Shown: in pieces, positions 1 to 9,238 of the stretch
How the letters are laid out: the number at the start of each line of letters is the position of its first letter
Position numbering within the stretch: position 1 is the stretch's first letter
DNA from: Tritrichomonas foetus
Lineage: Eukaryota > Parabasalia > Tritrichomonadida > Tritrichomonadidae
Direction: 5' to 3'
Assembly: GCA_001839685.1 (NCBI GenBank)
Contig: MLAK01000831.1
Span: forward strand, 2,299-40,504
Length of the DNA: 38,206 nucleotides
Notes under the pieces: generated by a model
Databases searched by the model: none
Told to the model about the DNA's origin: nothing
What the model saw: only the letters and a program-made list of their open reading frames with translations
Program-made: the position numbers and the translations under genes

Positions 1-76
1 AGATCAATATGAATTATTCAGATCAATATAAATCATTAAGATCAATATGAATTATTAAGATCAATATGAATCAATC
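1..76. repeat. 19-bp tandem repeat at left edge
   Basis: Four consecutive 19-bp units (1-19, 20-38, 39-57, 58-76) follow the pattern AGATCAATATGAATTATTA with one to a few changes each. The array runs off the left edge, so its real length is unknown. It lies downstream of the NOT4 gene. No coding potential seen. Confidence 0.85.
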
Positions 77-158
77 AATTGCAATAAACAAGATAAAAGT
101 AAAACAAGAAGGCAAGCCGAGTTAACACAAAAATAATATCAAATTTTACTTAATTACA

Positions 159-1088
159 TTATTCGAGGTTGAAGATGCGAGAAAGGGGAATTGGCTCAGG
201 CGGCATTCTCGGGCACGAAGCAGGTGGAATCCCGCCTGGCGCCATTACAAGGTCAAATAGGAGAGGTGGCTTCTTCGCGTATATTCTTGAGTGCTGGAAT
301 GGGAAATAAACGGGCGGCGCCAGCCTCGGTGGAGGGAAGACAGTTATGCAGTGTGCACGTTTTGGATATAATGAGTAGTTATTTGGTCGCTGGGGATTAA
401 TCCGCTTTTTGAGGCCAGAATCTTTCGAATCAATTTCGGCAGCTGGAACGACCTCATCAGATTGTCGCTCCTGGCGGTGCCTCTTTAGACATGCGCGCTT
501 GTTGCAAGTCCGGCCGGTGAGTATTTTTGGGCACTGTTCAACAACTGCGATTGAAGCTGAAATTGGCTGATTTCCAATTTGGATTCCATCCATTGAAAGG
601 ATGCAAGTTTCGGCATCTTTGGGTGAGCGGAACTTGACAAAAACAGGCTTGGTGACGTTCGCGAGGACTGTTTTGGCTGAGGGTGCTGTACTTGGTTCGA
701 TTGATATTTTTTCTATCGGGCCATACTGGCCAAAGTAAGCCGTTTGTCGTAGTTTTTCTGTGGAAAGAAGTGAGTCTGGAATTCCGACAATTTGAACAAT
801 TTTGGGGGCGATGTAATAATTGACAACCAATTTTTGAGTGGATGTTGTCGTTTCAACTGGTTTAAATTGCGGGCCAATACGTTTTTCAGCATCTGGATCA
901 AATGGTCGACGGCATTTGGCGCATTTTCGTTGATTTTCTTGTTCGCACAATCTTTGGAAGCAAAAAGCACATACTTGATAACCACAAGGGCATGGATAAA
1001 AATCATACTCATTATTTGTTAGCTCATTTATGCATAAAGGACATTCTTTCGGAGGGCGATTTGGTTCTGGATTATCATTTTTCTTCAT
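159..1088 (-). CDS. NOT4: NOT4-like E3 ubiquitin ligase (RING + RRM + CCCH)
   Basis: Predicted 309-residue homologue of NOT4/CNOT4, the ubiquitin-ligase subunit of the CCR4-NOT complex, which acts in cytoplasmic mRNA decay and ribosome quality control. A C4C4 RING is formed by Cys16, 19, 33, 35, 40, 43, 56 and 59, the NOT4-type arrangement without His. An RRM spans roughly residues 97-183, and a CCCH finger (Cys186-x8-Cys195-x4-Cys200-x3-His204) follows, in the order seen in yeast and human NOT4. The C-terminal ~100 residues are Pro-rich and not recognisable. It is shorter than yeast NOT4 because it lacks most of the long tail. The start at 1088 is the first ATG and precedes the RING directly; a TCATA initiator-like site on the minus strand places a possible +1 A at 1100, 12 nt upstream. 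Family call is firm; complex membership is inferred. Confidence 0.9.
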   Translation of the reverse strand: MKKNDNPEPNRPPKECPLCINELTNNEYDFYPCPCGYQVCAFCFQRLCEQENQRKCAKCRRPFDPDAEKRIGPQFKPVETTTSTQKLVVNYYIAPKIVQIVGIPDSLLSTEKLRQTAYFGQYGPIEKISIEPSTAPSAKTVLANVTKPVFVKFRSPKDAETCILSMDGIQIGNQPISASIAVVEQCPKILTGRTCNKRACLKRHRQERQSDEVVPAAEIDSKDSGLKKRINPQRPNNYSLYPKRAHCITVFPPPRLAPPVYFPFQHSRIYAKKPPLLFDLVMAPGGIPPASCPRMPPEPIPLSRIFNLE

Positions 1089-1703
1089 CGTGAGATTTAT
1101 GATATGAATTTTTATTGAATAGATATTTGGCTATATTTTCCATCAGAATTTCAAATCACATTTCATTGTGTAGGTTCTCGTTGATCAACAAATTTCAGAT
1201 CACATTTCAGAAATAATTCACTTTTTCAAAAACGAAAAACTCTAAATTCTTGTCCACAGAAGATGTGTCAATTTGCGTGTATTAACAAGGATACGCTTTT
1301 TCTATAAATAACATTTCAATAGAAATGATAAAATCCAATAGGATTGTATAAATGTTGAAATGCCCATTGTTTCACTTCAAATGATTTATTCACAAAATTT
1401 CTTTGATATCAGAAAATTCATAAAATTATTATACCCTAATACATAAACATCACAATTACAAAAATAGGCAACTCAAATCAAGACAATATTTTGGTTCCTT
1501 TTATCACAAAATCATTTTGAATATAACAATTCAATTATTCTATATATATTTTCATTAAATAAAGCCACAATAAATTCAATTAATATTTCATGTGTAAATT
1601 AGAAAATTTATCAAAAACTTACATTGTCAGAATGAAAAATTCACAAATTACTTTCATCTATTTAGTATCATTAATTTTTGAAAAACTCAAAACAGAGTCT
1701 TTC
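1089..1703. other. Intergenic, divergent promoter region NOT4 / PP2A-B56
   Basis: AT-rich spacer between two divergent genes. The frame of the B56 gene is open back to an ATG at 1590, but that stretch is AT-rich and unlike the protein family, so I treat it as leader. Apart from initiator-like TCA sites close to each start I see no structured element. Confidence 0.6.
1668..1672 (+). promoter_or_regulatory. Initiator-like TCATT before PP2A-B56
   Basis: TCATT matches the trichomonad initiator TCA(+1)Y(T/A). The +1 A would be at 1670, 34 nt before the ATG at 1704. It lies inside the extended open frame that starts at 1590, so if transcription starts here the longer N-terminus cannot be made. Confidence 0.4.
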
Positions 1704-3443
1704 ATGATAAGCAGCAACAGTAACGCCAAGCTACTCTCGCGCTATTCCGATAAGAGAGGCTCTGCGTTATCTGTGACCAAGCGATCGAACTCTTCTACCG
1801 CCCTTCAAAAAATAGCATATCATACTGCGCGTGTGGCCACCCTCGAGCCCATTAAAGAGGCCACCTCTTCACCAGAGCCGAAACGATCAGCAGACGATAT
1901 CATTGATGAACAAGGCATTCCAAATACGTTAATGACCGTTCAGCAGGTTAAGCAAAAGCATCACCATGACATTCAAGTTCCTCAGCTTCAGCCTCTTCCA
2001 CAAAATATTGATAGTTCTGCTTTTCCGCTTATTGAAAAGAAACTCGAATTATGTTCAATTCTCCCAGATTTTACGGACGTTGATGCTGATAAATTGGCCA
2101 AAAATACCAAAACAATGACATTGAAAGAGCTAATGAATGTTTTTAATTCGCCGGTTGTTGTTCCAATCTTATCGCCAGCAATTATCAGTAAATTCTTCGA
2201 CATGATTAAGGCCAATTTGAACAGAGGGCTTCCAGCAATTCCCAAGAAGTATCTCTGCTTTGATGATGAGCCGCCATTGGTTGATATCGCATGGCCCCAT
2301 CTTTCTCTCGTTTATACTGTCCTTCAAAAATTTCAAGAAATCTCACCAAAAAATGAGAACTTTAATGATGATTTTGTAAACCTTCTTCTGAATCTCCTTC
2401 ATGCCCCAGATATTAACGAGCGAGATAAAGTTGTTGAAATTTTCATCAAATATCTCGATACGTACCCCGATAAGGAGCCATACATTTTCAAGCGAATTGG
2501 ATACTTTTTAATCGGATATAAAGAAAAAGTTTATGACCCGTTTTGCGTCATCCCTTGTTTGAGAATCTTTCTGACCAGATTTAAACTCAACAGTCCTCCT
2601 ATCACAAATAATTCAAGCAACAACAACAACAAGCCCCCTCCAGTTGTCAATGAAAAACATTTAGCATTTTTTAAGCAATCAATCTTGCCACTCTACTCCA
2701 GTCAACACATTTTCTCGTATTATCCACTTCTCACAGAAACTTTTGACTTCTTCATCAAGCAGGACATTTCAATGTGCACCTTTATCTTTCGGACAGTCGT
2801 TAAAGGCTTTCCTGAAGCGAGGCCGTCCAAACAAATTCTATTTATTCAAATGCTCAATTTTTTAGTGGAGCGTACAGATCCTTCAGATTTTGAGAAAATT
2901 GCAGTAAAGCTGTTTACTTTGTATGCAAGGTGTTCCCAATCATGTCATTATAAAGTTGTTGATGCATCTTTTCAGATATGGGGAAACGTTTCAATTATTC
3001 CCAAAATTTTGGATAACACAAGTGTAATTTATCCAATCGTATATGCAAACTTCAATCGAACTATGAAAGAGCACTGGAGTAATAGGGCACAAAATGCTGC
3101 TTTGAATACATTGAAAAGTATGCATGATACTGATCCTTTTATGTTTGATGAATTAAATCAAAATACGCAAAAAAAAGGCAACATTATGCCTGAAAAGGAC
3201 AACGCTGCTTTACAGCTCCACAAAAACTGGGCAATGGTTGCAAGAACTGCAGCCAAGGTAGATCGAAATGTTAATCTTGTTCGAATTCTCGCAGACATTC
3301 AAATTAAGTTCAATTCAAATAACAACGATATGGTTGCAAAGAAACCACCTAACCGGCCAATTGCCAAAACTAATTCGAATGCATCGCCCGCCCCGAAAAT
3401 CGTAAGTCCAGGAAACACCAAATCAAGATTCCCTAACTTTTAA
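1704..3443 (+). CDS. PP2A regulatory subunit B56 (B') family
   Basis: Predicted regulatory B56 subunit of protein phosphatase 2A, which directs the catalytic core to substrates in mitosis and signalling. The 579-residue product has a Ser/Arg-rich N-terminus (~110 residues), then the helical HEAT-like B56 core: the region around residues 215-270 and the block DINERDKVVEIFIKYLDTYP align with the family's DERDFLKTTLHRIY stretch, and HWSNRAQNAALNTLK matches the HWNKTIHGLIYNALK stretch near the core's end. A poly-Asn insertion (residues ~307-315) interrupts the core, and the tail is basic and low-complexity. The frame stays open upstream to 1590, but those 38 codons are AT-rich and contain a likely initiator (1668-1672), so I start at 1704. 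The TAA stop runs into TAAA, the trichomonad poly(A)-signal pattern. The core phosphatase is not encoded here. Confidence 0.85.
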   Translation: MISSNSNAKLLSRYSDKRGSALSVTKRSNSSTALQKIAYHTARVATLEPIKEATSSPEPKRSADDIIDEQGIPNTLMTVQQVKQKHHHDIQVPQLQPLPQNIDSSAFPLIEKKLELCSILPDFTDVDADKLAKNTKTMTLKELMNVFNSPVVVPILSPAIISKFFDMIKANLNRGLPAIPKKYLCFDDEPPLVDIAWPHLSLVYTVLQKFQEISPKNENFNDDFVNLLLNLLHAPDINERDKVVEIFIKYLDTYPDKEPYIFKRIGYFLIGYKEKVYDPFCVIPCLRIFLTRFKLNSPPITNNSSNNNNKPPPVVNEKHLAFFKQSILPLYSSQHIFSYYPLLTETFDFFIKQDISMCTFIFRTVVKGFPEARPSKQILFIQMLNFLVERTDPSDFEKIAVKLFTLYARCSQSCHYKVVDASFQIWGNVSIIPKILDNTSVIYPIVYANFNRTMKEHWSNRAQNAALNTLKSMHDTDPFMFDELNQNTQKKGNIMPEKDNAALQLHKNWAMVARTAAKVDRNVNLVRILADIQIKFNSNNNDMVAKKPPNRPIAKTNSNASPAPKIVSPGNTKSRFPNF

Positions 3444-4015
3444 ATTGTGATGCTGCTGAGTTCATGTTACGATTAGATTTGAAATTTGAAATTGATGATT
3501 TAAGGAAAAAATCAAAAAATCCTTTTTTTATTGATCTTGAATCAATCATCATTTCGATTTGTGAATCGAAATATATTGTTATTAAAATGATATATACGGC
3601 GATAAAACCTTTATATCTTTTTTATTTATTTCTAAATGATCATTTGTTTTTTCATGAATATTGTGCGACCGGCTTTACCGTGAAACCTTTAAAGGCCAAA
3701 TTCAATTGAATAGGTCAATTCTAAGGCCAAACAAAGTTAAGTGTTCACGGCAGATTGTTCATCTCAATTCTCTCAATTATTCGCAGAAAATTGAATAACA
3801 GGATTAAAAATTTCTGTGCCTATGTAGGACTTTTGAGAAAAAAGTAAAAAAAATTTAAATGAATTTATTGGATTAAAAATTCCTTTCCTCAATGATTAAT
3901 CCTCAGTTTCAGTATTTTTTCATATCTTGGAGGGAGGAAGTTTTAAGATGTTGCGATACTGGCTATAATTTTCGGAAATTTCTAGTTTGAAGTATAAAAA
4001 TTGTCCAAAATCGGG
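3444..4015. other. Intergenic, no convincing gene
   Basis: AT-rich spacer downstream of PP2A-B56. An 81-codon open frame at 3464-3709 has a Phe/Ile/Lys-rich translation typical of AT-rich noise. Nothing else recognised. Confidence 0.5.
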
Positions 4016-4527
4016 TTAATGAAATATCGATGAAATTTTCATATCAGTTTGATCTGGTTGACAAAAATATGGCTCCTCAACCTCGCGAAGGAACTTTAAG
4101 GCTTTGTTGGCAACTCTCATTGGTCAATGCCTGATTTCTGTAATATTTCTTTGTGCTCTCTTGTCCTGAAAAATAAGCGATTTACATTTTCTCTCGATTT
4201 CGGTAAGGGCTCGATCTTTTGCATGAAATTGAATTTCGGTTGTTAACTTTTCAGCTAGATCAATATCGATAAATTGTGGGACATGAAGTGCTTTGAGACA
4301 CTCGCAAATCCTTGGATAGTGTCATATTTCAGATTCTAAGATAAAACTTTCATTTTCTTCAGTCCAAGAGTCGATATTATCCCTGACTGAAGAAGTTCCT
4401 TTCAGAAAAGTATAACGTTTTAAATTGGCCTTATGACAAAAAGTGACGCGTTCACGAAATAATCGGTCGAACTAGAATTTTGACCATTTATATAATGAAA
4501 AAGTTGATTTATTTTTTTGAATTAATC
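4016..4527 (-). pseudogene. Decayed reading frame with two in-frame TGA stops
   Basis: On the minus strand one frame stays protein-like for about 170 codons and is broken only by two TGA codons, at 4322-4324 and 4124-4126, before a TAA at 4016-4018. The translation is rich in charged residues (segments such as TSSVRDNIDSWTEENES, KLTTEIQFHAKDRALTEIER and KALKFLREVEEPYF) and its codons include many G/C third positions, unlike the surrounding spacer. There is no clear start ATG at the upstream end, where the frame fades into AT-rich DNA near 4527. I recognise no family. Most likely the remains of a gene or mobile-element ORF; chance openness is the alternative. Confidence 0.4.
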
Positions 4528-5571
4528 ACGATATATAAATTTCAAATAATATATTTCAATAAACAGGATCTAATTTTGAAAGAAATGGTTTTGAAGGTTG
4601 GAGGAAACGAATCTAGAAATATCGAAGAAAAGATAAAAGTTGAGGCGATTTTGGGAGGAAATAATGATAATATTATAAGGAATATTGTGATAACTTCATG
4701 CAAATTAATCAAACAATGGGAAATTCATGTGAGATTTAATGATTTTATACGATTCTGTTGTGATAACATTATTTTTGAAAGATTTTCTTTCAAAATTTCT
4801 ATGGGTTATTTATCATTATAATTGAATACTAGTCAAGAAACAACAAACTGGAAAAGTCAAAAATTGGAAATTCATATAGCACGCGAATAAAGAGAGGCAA
4901 TCATAAACATAATGAATTTCTGGAGGAAAAATCAGGGGAGTTCATATCTGTCATGATTTGGCGATTACTAAACGGCAGAGTTCAGAAATAGTCCTTTATA
5001 ACAGTTTAACTTTTCAAAGAAATTGAAAAAGTATCCCTGCTTTAAAATTACTTTTTCAGAAAGCTCTCTTCAGAAAAATTCTGAATATGTGAATCCATCT
5101 ATAGTGATTTGCCTCTCTCACTATTTCCACATTTCATATGCCAAATAAAAGTAAATATTTGGATAAGAAGAAATCCAAGCGAAATTCTTCCTTTCAAAAA
5201 CTAACCAAAATCAATAGAAAAAAATTACTTTTCTAATATTACACAAATAGTGTAATAGTCATTGAAATCTTCAGAATGTTTATGAAGATTGGTCAAAAGA
5301 ATTTAAATGTTGTTTGACTATTTTATCATTCAAAATAGTATAGTTTTTTTGACTTTGGATTTTTTTTTCTGAAATATTGTTTTATACTCTCAAAATGTGT
5401 TGTTATTTATTTTGAACATTTTATTTTCATTTAATCTGTTAAATTCAGTATCTCACATCACTTTATTTATTTTAGAAAAATCCCAAAAAAGCATTGAAAA
5501 ACCTCAAATTTTCTCTTTCTTTTGAATTGTTTTTCTGCACTTCTAAGTTATTTTTATTTTATTCTTCAAAG
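4528..5571. other. Intergenic with one short hairpin
   Basis: About 1 kb of AT-rich spacer. A perfect 8-bp inverted repeat (TATTACAC / GTGTAATA, 5-nt loop) lies at 5238-5258. A TCACTTT initiator-like site at 5458-5464 could be a promoter for the gene at 5572 with a ~110-nt leader. A plus-strand frame at 4495-4821 is not convincing. Nothing else seen. Confidence 0.5.
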
Positions 5572-6024
5572 ATGTTCTCACTCGCAACTCAAGTCGAACA
5601 AATTCATTCAGTTCCTATCCCAGGTGTTGAGTATGACACTGTTCGTGGACGTGGCGACTTCGACGCCGGCTACGTTAACGAATACAATGGATTATCAGGT
5701 AAACATTCTCGTACACCGAAAAGCCACTCAAGTGAATTTAGACATCGTCGTAACCGCAGCTGCCGAAACAGTTCTGTGTCTGACGACAAAATTTCCGAAT
5801 TATCAGATCCTTCCCAAGTGCTTCACAATTCAGCACCTCCCCAAAAGCAATCTCGCCGCTCAAAGAACACAGGGAAGCGGAATCTTCCATTCCACAAAGA
5901 TGAATCAAACTCGAACATCAATGAAAAGAAGTCAGATTCAGAAGAGAACTCTTTTGAAGAAAGAATTCTTACACCACCCCTTATTGCTTCACAATGGAAG
6001 CAGACAGCAGTTACATTAGCTTAA
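5572..6024 (+). CDS. Hypothetical Ser/Lys-rich protein
   Basis: 150-residue protein that I do not recognise. The first ~40 residues (MFSLATQVEQIHSVPIPGVE and on) look ordered and include the acidic/aromatic stretch EYDTVRGRGDFDAGYVNEYN. The middle is Ser/Arg/Lys/Asn-rich and probably disordered, with phosphorylatable basic-Ser clusters (RHRRNRSCRNSS, KQSRRSK). The C-terminus is again hydrophobic (LTPPLIASQWKQTAVTLA). The frame extends upstream to 5494 only without an ATG, so 5572 is the start. Codon use is clearly coding, with G/C-containing third positions unlike the flanks. Possibly a phosphoregulated adaptor; this is a guess from composition. Confidence 0.7.
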   Translation: MFSLATQVEQIHSVPIPGVEYDTVRGRGDFDAGYVNEYNGLSGKHSRTPKSHSSEFRHRRNRSCRNSSVSDDKISELSDPSQVLHNSAPPQKQSRRSKNTGKRNLPFHKDESNSNINEKKSDSEENSFEERILTPPLIASQWKQTAVTLA

Positions 6025-6485
6025 TTTCTAGTTATTTTTTAATCTGTTTGTCTGTAAATATTTGTATCCCTCCAATCTATTAATCCTTTTTATTTTTATT
6101 TTTCTTGTTTCTTCTTTCTAAATGAGCAATTTTTCATGAGTCATATTCTCACTTTAAGTTCTCGGTTTCCAGTATTCCAATATGATTTTCGATATTTAGT
6201 TAGAAAGCCTCATTTGAAGTATTTCGATAGTACTCATAATATTTACTATGAAAAAACTCATGAATCTATACAATTTTGAAAAACGTCCGAATATTTTTTC
6301 ATTTATTTTCCAAAGATCAACAAAAGACTTATTACACTGTAAAAATAAGCACAATATAGATGATACCTCTGCTGAAACGAATAATTTTAAATTTTCATAA
6401 CCAAGTTTCGAAACATGATTGTGCATGAAAAAAGCTTTAATAATTTCTACTATCTAAGTCTTTTAGTTAACAATATATATCTATT
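6025..6485. other. Intergenic, nothing recognised
   Basis: AT-rich spacer between the orphan gene ending at 6024 and the foldback element at 6486. No hairpin, repeat or coding signal that I can support. Confidence 0.5.
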
Positions 6486-6691
6486 TATACCTCTTCATTT
6501 CAACCAAAAGTGAAGCGGGAAATTCAAAACTCACCTTCCGAAAGAGTCGCTGGCACTGAAAAAAATATCGTTCTTCCGGCTTGACAATCAAAGGCTTTCG
6601 TCAGAAAGACACCAACTGCCAGCAACTCTCTTCCGAATTGACCAAAAGTGGGCGAAAGCATTTTCGTGTTTGGTCGTAGTGCCGAGGTATA
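6486..6691. mobile_element. Foldback MITE-like element, copy 1 (206 bp)
   Basis: Terminal inverted repeats: left arm 6486-6509, right arm 6668-6691, 18 of 24 positions matching by hand. Together with the copy at 11355-11464 they give the consensus TATACMTCKKCWYTWCRACC followed by AARM. A second, internal inverted pair (around GTCGCTGGCA near 6547 and TGCCAGCAAC near 6620) makes most of the element foldback. The 8-bp flanks TATCTATT (6478-6485) and TATCTATC (6692-6699) match at 7 of 8 positions, as expected for an old target-site duplication. No transposase inside, so non-autonomous. It ends 40 bp beyond the FAD synthetase stop codon. The superfamily cannot be decided from two copies. Confidence 0.7.
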
Positions 6692-6730
6692 TATCTATCA
6701 CATTAATTTTCGTTCGAAGTCAGCTTTTGC

Positions 6731-7387
6731 TCACAGTCTCCCGAGTCTTTCCAGACTTCCGTCCTTCAGCTCCCTCGCGTGCTTGTATTCCCCCTTTAGA
6801 GGATCGTAGAGGTGCGGGTTTGGCTTTGTTGTGGCGGGTGATCCAATTGATGTATAACCTCTTTTGTACAAGTCACAAATCGGCAATTTCATGACATCCA
6901 AATATTCCCAAATATCAGAATATTCCCATTCGAGAAGTGGGAAAATGCGCATTGCGTCTGCCCATCCTTCGGTTGTTGGTGTGAAAGGAAGTAAATTGCC
7001 GCCTTTTGGGTCAGATTGTCGAACTCCGAGAAAAATCGCATTCACGCCGTATTTGTCGACAATTGTGCTGAGGCCCTGCTGGAGCGAAGCAGACTCGATC
7101 ACCCTGAAATTCTGCTTCCAGTAATTTTCGGCGTTCTTAACGTATTCTGCCATTTCTGGAAATTCGTGAGGCGATTTGAAAAAGAAGCTGTTCATTGGAA
7201 AGTCGCACTTGTTCTCTTCATGAAACCGCTGAACGAGATCGAGAAGGACAACTGAATCTTTGCCACCATTAAAACATACACCAAGTTCCTTGCGATATTG
7301 CTCATAAGCAGATGCAATGATGCCTAATGATGATTCGATTTTAGAATTTAAGGATTTTGGAAAACTGTCGAGAAACCTGGAAAACAT
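6731..7387 (-). CDS. FAD synthetase (FMN adenylyltransferase), PAPS-reductase-like
   Basis: 218-residue eukaryotic-type FAD synthetase: FMN + ATP gives FAD + diphosphate, the last step of flavin cofactor synthesis. It has the adenine-nucleotide alpha-hydrolase fold shared with PAPS reductase. The PP-loop-type GGKDS lies at residues 41-45, followed by the FAD-synthetase signature GVRQSDPKG near residues 121-129 and WEYSDIWEYL near 153-162. The C-terminus (DGSLERLGR) resembles that of yeast Fad1. It is a stand-alone synthetase domain, like fungal FAD1, without the N-terminal molybdopterin-binding domain of animal FLAD1. The start at 7387 is the only ATG ahead of the domain. It is divergent from the SHIPPO gene. 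Good family confidence. Confidence 0.88.
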   Translation of the reverse strand: MFSRFLDSFPKSLNSKIESSLGIIASAYEQYRKELGVCFNGGKDSVVLLDLVQRFHEENKCDFPMNSFFFKSPHEFPEMAEYVKNAENYWKQNFRVIESASLQQGLSTIVDKYGVNAIFLGVRQSDPKGGNLLPFTPTTEGWADAMRIFPLLEWEYSDIWEYLDVMKLPICDLYKRGYTSIGSPATTKPNPHLYDPLKGEYKHARELKDGSLERLGRL

Positions 7388-7748
7388 TTTGGTTGAAATT
7401 TGAATTCAACGTATGAACTTTTTGACATGATATATGGTCATAAAATAAACGATTTTTATTCTCTATTACTAGATTTGTGTTGTCAAAGAATATAAATGCA
7501 GGCTATATATATGATTACAAATATCTTGTAATGCTAAAATAACCTAGAACGATGATTACGAGGAATTTGTAATCTTCTCATTTCTATTTTATTTTGATTA
7601 TCGCGGTTTTATCCAAACTTTTTCAACGCATATTCAAATTTCTAAAGATTGAATTAATGGAGAACGTTCAAAACACAGTCAAATTTATTCGTTATATTCA
7701 ATTTTTCCTGAGGTAATTATTTTTTCATCATTTTTTTGCATTTTCACA
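7388..7748. other. Divergent intergenic region FAD synthetase / SHIPPO
   Basis: 361-bp AT-rich spacer that must hold both promoters. For the plus gene, TCATT at 7728-7732 is initiator-like (+1 A at 7730, 19 nt before ATG). For the minus gene, AATTCAAATTTC lies just upstream of ATG 7387. No other element recognised. Confidence 0.5.
7728..7732 (+). promoter_or_regulatory. Initiator-like TCATT before SHIPPO gene
   Basis: TCATT followed by a T-run, with the +1 A at 7730 and ATG at 7749, giving a 19-nt leader, which fits the short 5' UTRs of trichomonads. Confidence 0.45.
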
Positions 7749-8924
7749 ATGACGCTTGATATTTTTTCGACAATTTCACAGCGAAATACTAATCCTGGGC
7801 CTGGTGCATATTCTACAGAATCCTATCGTTCAGTAGGTGAAAAATATTCGATCAAATGTAATATTCGTCCGAAATACGGAACAAAGCCACCCCTAACATC
7901 AGAAATCGACTTTCCTAAAGAATATTCATCAATGTCAAAACGAGGGAAAACAATTAGTCCAAAATACAAAACCCGCCAATCCGAGCCGACACCTGGACCC
8001 GAATATTTACCAGATCCGCGCGAACAGTTTAGTAAAAGTGTGTGCATCAAGAAGAAATATGAAGATCCCGATACAAGCATGTATCCCGGTCCAGGAACAT
8101 ATTCGCCTGGTGAATTATCAAAAACGAGAGTTCCGCCAATGTGTGGACGATCGAAAATTGTATTATCAGATGTCCCTGATTCTCCTGGTCCTGCTGCTTA
8201 TGACGTTTTACACAAATTTGGCGGCAATCCAAGATATTCAATCAGACCGAAGACTGCAGAAATTGCTGACCGTAGTTTGAATCTTGGTATAGCGCATAAT
8301 AATCCACCCAAACTTGGAGAAGATACACCAAGTTGGACAATTCCCAAATCTGGCCGTGATGATGAAAAAGATAGAAAAGTGCCAGGACCAGGAACCTATG
8401 AGCAAGATCGCCCAAGAACATCAAAACTTGCTCCATACATCAGACCTAAAACACCAATGAAAGCGCCTGAGTTTGCAGACGTTCCACTTGAAAACACAAG
8501 CGTATTTCCAAAGATTAAGCAAAAGACAATTGGAATCAAAACAGAGTCTGATTTTTGGGGAGGAAGAAATAGAAATCCTGGTCCAAGTTATATGCCTGGA
8601 TCTGCTCTCAGTCGAAGAAGCTACACTATTGGTGAGAAATTCAAAATTAAAGATAACATGGAAACGCCTGGTCCAAGCGATTACAATCCGCATGATACAA
8701 GATTACCAAGAGAACCAATTTTCACAGTGAAAGGTCCAATGTCACGTGATGATTGGCTCCCAAATGAGAAAGGATTGCCTGGTCCAGGACAATTCAATCT
8801 ACGAAGCGAGCCGCCAAATCCAAAGTGGATCATTGGTGAGAGATCAATTTCAAGGACTAATCGATCAAGGAGTTCACAACGTGATCTACTTACAAGTCGG
8901 AAAGCAAAGTCCTCGTTGAAATGA
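7749..8924 (+). CDS. SHIPPO/STPGR-repeat protein (ODF3/CIMAP-like)
   Basis: 391-residue protein built of Pro-Gly-Pro repeats of the SHIPPO (STPGR) type found in outer-dense-fibre protein 3 and other cilium- or microtubule-associated proteins. At least eight repeats are visible: PGPGAY near residue 17, then TPGPEY, YPGPGTY, SPGPAAY, VPGPGTY, NPGPSY, TPGPSDY and LPGPGQF, spaced about 30-60 residues apart and separated by basic stretches. The C-terminus is Ser/Arg/Lys-rich. Likely role is binding or stabilising flagellar or cytoskeletal microtubules (trichomonads have flagella, axostyle and costa); this is inferred from the family. Start at the first ATG, with an initiator-like TCATT 19 nt ahead. 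No transmembrane segment. Confidence 0.88.
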   Translation: MTLDIFSTISQRNTNPGPGAYSTESYRSVGEKYSIKCNIRPKYGTKPPLTSEIDFPKEYSSMSKRGKTISPKYKTRQSEPTPGPEYLPDPREQFSKSVCIKKKYEDPDTSMYPGPGTYSPGELSKTRVPPMCGRSKIVLSDVPDSPGPAAYDVLHKFGGNPRYSIRPKTAEIADRSLNLGIAHNNPPKLGEDTPSWTIPKSGRDDEKDRKVPGPGTYEQDRPRTSKLAPYIRPKTPMKAPEFADVPLENTSVFPKIKQKTIGIKTESDFWGGRNRNPGPSYMPGSALSRRSYTIGEKFKIKDNMETPGPSDYNPHDTRLPREPIFTVKGPMSRDDWLPNEKGLPGPGQFNLRSEPPNPKWIIGERSISRTNRSRSSQRDLLTSRKAKSSLK

Positions 8925-9238
8925 TTTTTCTTTCCCTCCGCAGTGTATTCATATATAGATTAATATAAATTGTAAATATGATATCTGAAATTTTTACTGA
9001 TTACTTTAAACGAAGTTGATATCAACACTTTTTTTATCTGAGTCAGATAATCGAATAAGAAAAACAATATTCAATATTTCGTTTTATTATACAATGACTG
9101 GTAATGATGAAAATTAGATGAAGTTTCTCATTAATTATTTATTTATAGGTCTTTAAATTATTATATTTATATTTATCTTTACAGATTAAGCATCTTTTGA
9201 GATAACCAATATCATTAATATTTTTGAACCAAGTTATG
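8925..9238. other. Intergenic, nothing recognised
   Basis: AT-rich spacer between the SHIPPO gene and the TRRAP-derived fragment. No signal beyond A/T-rich 3' flanking sequence. Confidence 0.5.

Noticed and set aside
1590..1703. Longer PP2A-B56 N-terminus from ATG 1590
   Set aside because: 38 AT-rich codons unlike the family; a TCATT initiator lies inside them.
3464..3709. 81-codon plus-strand frame after PP2A-B56
   Set aside because: Composition is AT-rich noise (Phe/Ile/Lys/Leu), no family, and no gene-like codon use.
4495..4821. Plus-strand frame of ~108 codons starting at ATG 4495
   Set aside because: N-terminus is AT-rich and hydrophobic by composition, it overlaps the decayed minus-strand frame, and no family is recognised.
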